From a virus, in IMG/VR virus record IMGVR_UViG_3300025543_002977, positions 1-25,272 of that record: a stretch of 25,272 nucleotides of DNA, one strand, 5' to 3'. The notes under the pieces are model-generated. The model was not told the DNA's origin, searched no databases, and worked only from the letters and a program-made list of their open reading frames with translations. Made by a program: the position numbers and the translations under genes. Within the stretch, counting starts at the first letter, position 1. Every line of letters begins with the position of its first letter. Positions 20,593 through 25,272 of the stretch are shown one piece after another.

Positions 20593-21222
20593 TTAGCAGA
20601 ACCAACCGGAACACTGACCTGCTGGACCTTGTGGACCCCGTGGACCACGTGGGCCTCGTGGGCCTGTAGCACCGTCTTGACCATCTACACCGTCTACGCC
20701 ATCGATACCGTCAGTACCATTGGTACCATCAACACCATCAGCTCCATCCTGACCGTCAACACCATCGATACCATCGATACCATCTTGACCATCTACACCA
20801 TCACGGCCATCTACACCATCTTGACCAGCAGCGCCCGTGTCACCTTTGGAACCGGTGTGACCACGCTTACCACGCTCACCGTCCTTGCCGTTCTTGCCTC
20901 TATTGCCATCATCACCATCGCGGCCATCTTCGCCGTCCTTGCCGTCTTTCCCATCCTTACCGGCAGGGCCAGCAGGGCCAGCAGGGCCAGTGTTATCTAC
21001 GACTGGGTCATTACCGTCATCTGTTGAAACAAAGATCTCTACCTTCTCACCTGTCTCACAATACCATCGTTGATGGATGACACCGCCTTCAACAGTCCAA
21101 GAGTCGAAGACATAACCCTTGGAACCACAAGCCCACGCAGGAGGGGCGTCATGGGCGAAGGCTGCTGTAGCTGCTGCCATAGTAAGAGCTGTTGTAAGTA
21201 GAGTTGTTTTAATAGTAGTCAT
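20593..21222 (-). CDS. Secreted collagen-like repeat protein
   Basis: The 209-aa protein has a cleavable signal peptide (residues 1-23, ending AFA before His24) and a 55-residue N-terminal domain with Cys32 and Cys54. An uninterrupted run of 41 Gly-X-Y triplets (79-201) follows, then a short tail GQCSGWFC with two cysteines. The triplets shift from Lys/Asp/Glu-rich (GKD, GED, GRD) through GVD/GQD/GID to GPR/GPQ/GPA, which favours a trimeric collagen helix; the terminal cysteines could lock the trimer. Phage collagen repeats are usually in tail fibres, but here the signal peptide and the early-type operon (next to thyX) suggest a protein exported by the infected cell. Function unknown. Start: AAAGGG and the ATG at 21222. 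Confidence 0.85.
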   Translation of the reverse strand: MTTIKTTLLTTALTMAAATAAFAHDAPPAWACGSKGYVFDSWTVEGGVIHQRWYCETGEKVEIFVSTDDGNDPVVDNTGPAGPAGPAGKDGKDGKDGEDGRDGDDGNRGKNGKDGERGKRGHTGSKGDTGAAGQDGVDGRDGVDGQDGIDGIDGVDGQDGADGVDGTNGTDGIDGVDGVDGQDGATGPRGPRGPRGPQGPAGQCSGWFC

Positions 21223-21223
21223 G

Positions 21224-21553
21224 TTATTTTATCCCTTTCTGAGGATTGGTTGGTAGTTGTGTAGTTAGTTGTAACGCGTCGTCCACTTTCATTAAGTATC
21301 TGTACACGACGTGTTGTAGTTCCTCCAAGGTAGCCTCGTTAGCGACATCAAAGAGTGTTTGCGACAAAGACTTGCTAACCTTAGCAGGTTTACTTGTCGG
21401 TGTTGGATCAGGGGCAGCCGTTTGTTGCTGTCCATTGAGGAAGGCTAGTAAGCCTGGCTTATCAGTGGGCACCTCGGTAACCTTAGCACCTATCTTCTTA
21501 GCCTCGGCCTGTGTACCAGCCCACTGCCCTTTTGTGTTGACGTATAGCTTCAT
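21224..21553 (-). CDS. Hypothetical 109-aa two-domain protein
   Basis: The N-terminal 40 residues (MKLYVNTKGQWAGTQAEAKK...) look like a small beta-alpha fold. A Gln/Pro/Thr-rich linker (about 42-60) leads to a C-terminal helical segment (LFDVANEATLEELQHVVYRYLMKVDDAL). Start: GGGGAG eight bases upstream. It ends one base before the collagen-like gene. No family recognised. Confidence 0.7.
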   Translation of the reverse strand: MKLYVNTKGQWAGTQAEAKKIGAKVTEVPTDKPGLLAFLNGQQQTAAPDPTPTSKPAKVSKSLSQTLFDVANEATLEELQHVVYRYLMKVDDALQLTTQLPTNPQKGIK

Positions 21554-21567
21554 AGTAGTAACTCCCC

Positions 21568-21720
21568 TTAATGAAGTGTACGAGGTGAAGTAGTTTCGAC
21601 ATAGGCCTCAAAGTCAGCTTGGTCGAACCCTTCACTCTTCAGGAACTCTTGCATCTGATGCAGTGTGACGAGTAGATGCATAATAAGATGTTCATCATCA
21701 TCCCAATCTTCATCTTCCAT
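21568..21720 (-). CDS. Hypothetical 50-aa acidic protein
   Basis: The frame starts at an ATG with AAGGAG six bases upstream. The product begins MEDEDWDDDEH, then a helix (LIMHLLVTLHQMQEFLKSEG) and a short tail. It is the first gene after P6 and its roughly 100-base leader. Small acidic early proteins of phages often bind host factors, but no family is recognised here. Confidence 0.65.
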   Translation of the reverse strand: MEDEDWDDDEHLIMHLLVTLHQMQEFLKSEGFDQADFEAYVETTSPRTLH

Positions 21721-21751
21721 GTGTGTCTCCTTATGTATACATAGTGTATAT

Positions 21752-21827
21752 ACTTAAAGTATTACTCTTCAACACTTCTCATATACATTTCAAAACTTAT
21801 AGTTAACTTAAAGTAACAACAAGTTGT
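21752..21827 (-). promoter_or_regulatory. AT-rich leader with repeated ACTTAAAGT and a dyad at +1
   Basis: The noncoding stretch downstream of P6 is strongly AT-rich. The 9-base odd palindrome ACTTAAAGT occurs at 21752-21760 and 21806-21814. A dyad, ACAAC-AA-GTTGT (21816-21827), is centred on the predicted P6 start site. It may be an operator set or mRNA leader structure; no riboswitch is recognised. Confidence 0.35.
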
Positions 21828-21856
21828 ATTATAAAGATAGATGTTGCACCTGTCAA
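21828..21856 (-). promoter_or_regulatory. P6: perfect-consensus sigma-70 promoter
   Basis: Minus-strand TTGACA (21851-21856), a 17-base spacer and TATAAT (21828-21833), a full consensus match. It sits nine bases after the stop of the upstream gene and should be the strongest host-type promoter in the window. It drives the 50-aa, 109-aa, collagen-like and possibly thyX genes. Confidence 0.9.
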
Positions 21857-21864
21857 GTAAAATC

Positions 21865-22065
21865 TTAATCAACATACCAAGAAGTTACGTGATCGTGTTT
21901 GTCAACACCTCCATCGGCACCTTTGTAACCCTCAGAGATGACAACTAAGTCACCTACAATTGTACTCTTGTCGGCATATGTCACAGCACCACTTAGGTCA
22001 CTTTTAGTAGCAGTCTCCACAAGTGAACCTGCTTGTTTGATTTCAACGATGTATGTAAAGCTCAT
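21865..22065 (-). CDS. Hypothetical 66-aa protein
   Basis: The protein (MSFTYIVEIKQAGSLVETAT...) has a beta-alpha-beta pattern. The ATG at 22065 is preferred because GGAG lies upstream of it; an ATG at 22077 would place translation right at the preceding stop. The start resembles the 60-aa protein at 24761-24943 (Y-x-V-x-hydrophobic-x-x-AG), so the two may be paralogues. Function unknown. Confidence 0.65.
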   Translation of the reverse strand: MSFTYIVEIKQAGSLVETATKSDLSGAVTYADKSTIVGDLVVISEGYKGADGGVDKHDHVTSWYVD

Positions 22066-22077
22066 GATATTCTCCAT

Positions 22078-23022
22078 TTAATAAAGTTGGTATTGTTGTC
22101 TACCTGTGTAGTAATCCAAGTCTTGATAACTTAGATCAAGTTCTTCACCCAAACCCTGTACTGTAAAGCCGTACTCAAAGAGCAACCCAGCTAGTGTGCC
22201 AGGGCGGTCTATCAGCATCCTTTCAAGTGCATCAATCTCTTCCTGATCTCCGGGTTCTAAAGGAGAGCCCCGTACAGCGCCATAAGACATGTCAAGGTGG
22301 GTAGGGTCTCGGAAGAAGGCTAACGTGTCCCAGCGGGCCGCTATGAGCCTCTCAAGCAGTAGTGAGGCAAAAGCTAAGTCCTGTGACTCCATAGACGTGT
22401 GTTGATCGTAGTAGCCCACGCTTAGGTTGGTGCACTCAGGTACAACGTGTGCATACTCGAGAGAGTCGGTATAGGTGCCATAGGCATCAGCCTTCATAGG
22501 TAAGCCCAAGGCATCTATAAGCGATGTAGCGAATACATCACTAGCAGTACGGCGACCACCTTGATGAGTTATCACACTACCGGTGCCGAACCTATCGAAA
22601 GAGATAACAGCATCAATCTCGATCAACCACGCTGGCCTATCCTCGACCAACCTGCTACTCCCAATGCCTCCGATCTCCTCCGCAGCGTGTGCGACATAAA
22701 CACCTTCGACACCGGCTTCGATCATACCAGCCATGAGCCAAAGCCCCGTGGTACAGTCTGCGCCCAGGCAACTACCTGTCATAGTAGTTATAATATCTCC
22801 TTCGACTTTTAGTGTTTGGATACCCTCCACCTTGTGTACGGTGTCGGTGTGTGCAGTGAAGGCAATGTTAGGTCTCTTGCCTATCACTTTGATATAGTTC
22901 CCATGTTCATCCGGTTTACCGAATATGGGTTCTAGGTATCGTTCACAGAACAGACGCTCTGTCTGACTGTAAGCTGGCCTCATGTATTGGAGCCAGTTCA
23001 CAAGCGTATGTATTGTAGTCAT
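22078..23022 (-). CDS. Zinc aminopeptidase-like protein (M20/M28/M42 fold)
   Basis: The 314-aa protein shows the full set of co-catalytic metal ligands of clan MH peptidases: TAHTD (His58, Asp60), GADC (Asp89), HAAEE (Glu115 as base, Glu116), SFDRFG (Asp143) and DQHTS (His208). The fold region LGADCTTGLWLM is typical. The C-terminal 90 residues are not recognisable. There is no signal peptide, so it should act in the cytoplasm on peptides or amino-acid conjugates. Such peptidases are rare in phage genomes; a role in amino-acid salvage would fit the dehydrogenase and ClpP (inference). The ATG overlaps the upstream stop as TAATG. Confidence 0.8.
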   Translation of the reverse strand: MTTIHTLVNWLQYMRPAYSQTERLFCERYLEPIFGKPDEHGNYIKVIGKRPNIAFTAHTDTVHKVEGIQTLKVEGDIITTMTGSCLGADCTTGLWLMAGMIEAGVEGVYVAHAAEEIGGIGSSRLVEDRPAWLIEIDAVISFDRFGTGSVITHQGGRRTASDVFATSLIDALGLPMKADAYGTYTDSLEYAHVVPECTNLSVGYYDQHTSMESQDLAFASLLLERLIAARWDTLAFFRDPTHLDMSYGAVRGSPLEPGDQEEIDALERMLIDRPGTLAGLLFEYGFTVQGLGEELDLSYQDLDYYTGRQQYQLY

Positions 23023-24473
23023 TAAGCTGCCTCCTCCATGTCATCATCATCGTCATCTGTCCTCAGGTGGGACGGGAAGTACTCGCCTGTTCTGTCGATG
23101 TACTCACAGTCATCGATCAACCACACTTCATCGAGTGACTCGACGTAGACAGTATCTTCGACATGCACTGTAGTAGTGATGGTGCGGCCACTGTGTCGAA
23201 GGTAGCTATGAGCTGCAACAGCATCTTCCTGCAAGATTGTTTCACCATTGTCGAGTATAGCATATATCTCATGGAAGCACTGCTCACAGTAGCATGAGCC
23301 ATAGTCATCGTGATAGACCCTGTCCTCTTCAACACGATCTTCACAGCTCTCACACATAACACCTTGGGTTATAAACCCGTCCGTGTTGTCCAATGTGAAC
23401 TCACCATCATAATCAGGCACAATCTCGATAAAGCCACTATTGACAATACCACCATAGGATCCATCTATGTAAGGGGCCAGTGGCTCCCAGTCATCACCTA
23501 TGAGCTTGAGCTTCAGACCCACAAAACCGTAGTCATCGGCATATCTAGCGTTAATACCTGCGAGGTACTCATGCAGGCTATCTATGGATTGATCACAACT
23601 ACCATAGATAGGCCCATGGACATGAGAGGAAGAGTCCTCGTGATATCCAACAAGAACCCGACCTGCAATGCGGCCACCCTCGTCTTCCAGCCATACCATT
23701 TCGAAATCACCACTAGCGTAGCACTCTCCAACACTTCTCCACTCACCATGTATGCAACGTCCAACACCTTGCATACAAGATGTAGCAAGTGACTTATTGA
23801 TGAATGTAGTGCGTGGGTTGCGGTAAGAAGCACGATCATGGTCATACGCTCTCGCAAATGCCTTCGCATCCTTGCTTACATGCAACGTAAACTCACGCGG
23901 CGACACATGTTCGATGTACGCTTCAGTGATAGCTGCAAGGTCTGCGTCTGCTACCTTGGGGAACATATGACGGAAGGCACGACCTGGCTTCATAGTAGTA
24001 ACACGCTCACGCTTGGCATCAGCGCAGTTACGCACAAACGAGATGGAGGAACCCTCACCGGCGACAGGCTGGTGGAGTGTAATGATATGATGCATGATAC
24101 CACGGCTGAAGTGATGGCTAAGGTGTTTCATGAACATGCTATCTACAAAATTATAGATAGGCGAATTGCTGTAACGGTAGACGTCACGGCGTTCAGCTTT
24201 TGACAGGCTCTCCACTAGGTCATCAAATGAACCATACTTTGAGCCTTCGAACATATGATCGACATCAGATATATACACGATAGAGTCAGTATCAACGGGG
24301 ATGTCCCGTTCACGGCAGACATCACGCTCTATGGTACCACGGTCAGAGATGAAGCTGACGCCCCAGCCCTTGTTGGCATAGGCGTAGTGGGTGTAACCGT
24401 CATCGGTCTGATCGACACGTATGATCTCGCTGTAATGGCTATACCCACTTTGAATAAATACACGTTCTTCCAT
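23022..24473 (-). CDS. Large phage protein of unknown function with C-terminal zinc ribbon
   Basis: The 483-aa acidic protein has no known enzyme domain. A mid segment (ATSCMQ, then a Gly/Asp-rich strand region with GRIAGRVLVG and a GPIYG segment) and a C-terminal part with CESC and CEQC pairs, a likely zinc ribbon, followed by repeated DxVYVES/WLIDDCEYI strands, resemble a widespread uncharacterised phage protein type that I know only by pattern. It ends with a run of Asp (DDDDDD). The ATG at 24473 follows AAGGAAAGG with an 8-base spacing; an in-frame TTG at 24500 is less likely. The large size in an otherwise small-gene early region is notable. Confidence 0.75.
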   Translation of the reverse strand: MEERVFIQSGYSHYSEIIRVDQTDDGYTHYAYANKGWGVSFISDRGTIERDVCRERDIPVDTDSIVYISDVDHMFEGSKYGSFDDLVESLSKAERRDVYRYSNSPIYNFVDSMFMKHLSHHFSRGIMHHIITLHQPVAGEGSSISFVRNCADAKRERVTTMKPGRAFRHMFPKVADADLAAITEAYIEHVSPREFTLHVSKDAKAFARAYDHDRASYRNPRTTFINKSLATSCMQGVGRCIHGEWRSVGECYASGDFEMVWLEDEGGRIAGRVLVGYHEDSSSHVHGPIYGSCDQSIDSLHEYLAGINARYADDYGFVGLKLKLIGDDWEPLAPYIDGSYGGIVNSGFIEIVPDYDGEFTLDNTDGFITQGVMCESCEDRVEEDRVYHDDYGSCYCEQCFHEIYAILDNGETILQEDAVAAHSYLRHSGRTITTTVHVEDTVYVESLDEVWLIDDCEYIDRTGEYFPSHLRTDDDDDDMEEAA

Positions 24474-24507
24474 AACACAAACCTTTCCTTGTTGTATCAA
24501 GTTAAAC

Positions 24508-24768
24508 TTAGATAGCCAATCCCACAGGATCAGCCTTACCTACTAGGAACTCAAGTTCATCCCATAGGGCTTCCATTTGATCTTCCACGCTGGAACCGTC
24601 TGCAAACTCTCCATCAAGTTCCATATCAACACCGATACAATCCTCACCATACTTGCGGAAGAGACTGTCGGCTAGATCTTCCACATCTTTTACATTATCT
24701 AGATGAATTAGGTTAACACCATACTCACCTTCATACCACCCACTTATTGTATTGATAATACTATTCAT
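24508..24768 (-). CDS. Hypothetical acidic 86-aa protein
   Basis: A small acidic protein (MNSIINTISGWYEGEYGV..., then DVEDLADSLFRKYGEDCIGVDMELDG and a C-terminal helix). The ATG at 24768 has AGGGGG eight bases upstream; in-frame GTG codons at 24777 and 24774 are weaker. It overlaps the 60-aa gene by 8 bases. No family recognised. Confidence 0.65.
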   Translation of the reverse strand: MNSIINTISGWYEGEYGVNLIHLDNVKDVEDLADSLFRKYGEDCIGVDMELDGEFADGSSVEDQMEALWDELEFLVGKADPVGLAI

Positions 24769-24943
24769 CTTCACCACCCCCTACGATAGTTGTTTCAAGA
24801 CGATACACGATAGCTGTGTGACCCCTTAGTTTCCACCTGACCTGTGCCACGATGGCATCTACAATGTCATCAGTCACAAAGATGGCATCCTCGAAGCCAC
24901 CTGCTTTCTGCAAAGATACAGTATATTTCAAACCAACTTCCAT
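24761..24943 (-). CDS. Hypothetical 60-aa protein
   Basis: A small protein (MEVGLKYTVSLQKAGG...) with a beta-alpha-beta pattern and GGGEDE at the C-terminus. GGAGG lies seven bases before the ATG. It overlaps neighbours at both ends. It has a weak resemblance to the 66-aa protein at 21865-22065. Function unknown. Confidence 0.65.
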   Translation of the reverse strand: MEVGLKYTVSLQKAGGFEDAIFVTDDIVDAIVAQVRWKLRGHTAIVYRLETTIVGGGEDE

Positions 24944-25032
24944 AACACGTCCTCCAATTCTTCGTTAAGTATTTCATTGATCTCCAACACATCCTCAGAG
25001 ATAGTTTCAATTTCAATCATGTCGCTTAGCAT
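24928..25032 (-). CDS. Hypothetical 34-aa acidic peptide
   Basis: The short frame (MLSDMIEIETISEDVLEINEI...) fills the gap between two genes. It begins two bases after the preceding stop (TAG AT ATG) and overlaps the 60-aa gene by 16 bases. No clear Shine-Dalgarno is present, so translation would rely on coupling. It is very acidic and predicted helical. Confidence 0.45.
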   Translation of the reverse strand: MLSDMIEIETISEDVLEINEILNEELEDVLWKLV

Positions 25033-25034
25033 AT

Positions 25035-25259
25035 CTAACACGTGTAATACTTTCCTGTTGCGGGGATGAAGGTCCACCCATCAGCTTCCATAGCATCAGC
25101 TGGGGATATTTCAACCATTGGATTGATTGTCTCACGCATCCCACCGTTGTGCAGCAGGGTACATGGTTGGCGTGTGTCACCTGGGACTAACAAGACGCAG
25201 TACTGACCATCAACGTACCCACTAGGTTCAACGATGGCATAGTAGTCACGGGCATCCAT
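25035..25259 (-). CDS. Hypothetical 74-aa protein, start uncertain
   Basis: A small protein (MDARDYYAIVEPSGYVDGQY...) with several aromatic residues and a compact beta-rich look. No ribosome site is visible in the 13 bases before the ATG, and the frame stays open to the window edge, so the true start may lie outside. No family recognised. Confidence 0.6.
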   Translation of the reverse strand: MDARDYYAIVEPSGYVDGQYCVLLVPGDTRQPCTLLHNGGMRETINPMVEISPADAMEADGWTFIPATGKYYTC

Positions 25260-25272
25260 GATGTAGGATTGT

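Noticed and set aside
20612-20990. Short repeated units that resemble a repeat array
   Set aside because: The repeats follow codon triplets for Gly-X-Y and have no constant repeat with variable spacers, so this is not a CRISPR array.
20629-21027. 132-codon rightward frame opposite the collagen-like gene
   Set aside because: Its Thr/Ile-repeat product is the mirror of the GXY codon repeats on the other strand. The leftward frame has a signal peptide, ribosome site and perfect triplets.
23310-23792. 160-codon rightward frame opposite the 483-aa gene
   Set aside because: It is antisense to a well-supported leftward gene in a wholly leftward region, with low-complexity content.
24468-24500. Promoter TTGATA-N17-TGTTAT before the 483-aa gene
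   Set aside because: The -10 is poor and overlaps the start codon, which would remove the ribosome site from the transcript. The CTTGAC core is lacking.
2927-25272. T7-type phage RNA-polymerase promoters
   Set aside because: No repeated 20-base promoter motif was seen in intergenic regions; all recurrent elements fit sigma-70.
1-25272. tRNA genes, insertion sequences, integrase and attachment sites
   Set aside because: No cloverleaf, transposase, integrase or flanking direct repeat could be recognised by eye on either strand.

Overview
The window is part of a tailed-bacteriophage genome (Caudoviricetes). The replication core is T7-like: an exonuclease-proofreading family A polymerase, a zinc-finger primase-helicase, a gp2.5-type SSB and endonuclease I. 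No phage RNA polymerase is in view, and every promoter found is of host sigma-70 type. The host is not identified. The adenosylcobalamin-dependent RNR, ThyX, PhoH and MazG fit marine phages, and the DUF1127 and SbmA/BacA-like proteins hint at a proteobacterial, perhaps alphaproteobacterial, host (inference).

Layout: bases 1-2922 carry the 3' end of a very large rightward virion-protein gene with a ParB-like fold. Everything else (about 2980-25260) is transcribed leftward and packed tightly, with many ATGA and TAATG overlaps. From right to left: (i) 25.26-21.87 kb, small unknown proteins, a 483-aa phage protein of unknown function and an M20/M28/M42-type metallopeptidase; (ii) 21.72-19.53 kb, two unknowns, a secreted collagen-like protein, a small membrane protein, ThyX and a 31-aa membrane peptide; (iii) 19.43-15.37 kb, a 78-aa protein that seems to start at AUC, primase-helicase, an acidic protein and DNA polymerase; (iv) 15.30-9.77 kb, SSB, a Cas4-like Fe-S nuclease, endonuclease I, a phosphoesterase, MazG, DUF1127, class II RNR and glutaredoxin; (v) 9.70-5.11 kb, PhoH, endonuclease VII, a DUF3310 protein, then an envelope module: periplasmic ClpP-fold protein, MotA/TolQ/ExbB-like and MotB/TolR/ExbD-like channel subunits, a two-TM protein, a 37-aa basic peptide and an SbmA/BacA-like transporter; (vi) 5.04-3.38 kb, a Leu/Val/Phe-type amino-acid dehydrogenase and a ClpP protease; (vii) 3.31-2.98 kb, two small genes.

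Six leftward sigma-70 promoters with the shared core CTTGAC(A/C) sit immediately after stop codons. Four have a hairpin that only read-through RNA could fold, because the predicted start site lies inside or downstream of it. These look like terminate-and-restart nodes between modules.

The modules make sense as takeover of a host cell: nucleotide supply (NrdJ, glutaredoxin, ThyX, MazG), replication and recombination (polymerase, primase-helicase, SSB, nucleases), and a set of metabolic or envelope genes that is unusual for a phage. The most novel candidate is the proton-channel-like pair co-transcribed with a periplasmic ClpP-fold protein and an SbmA-like peptide transporter.
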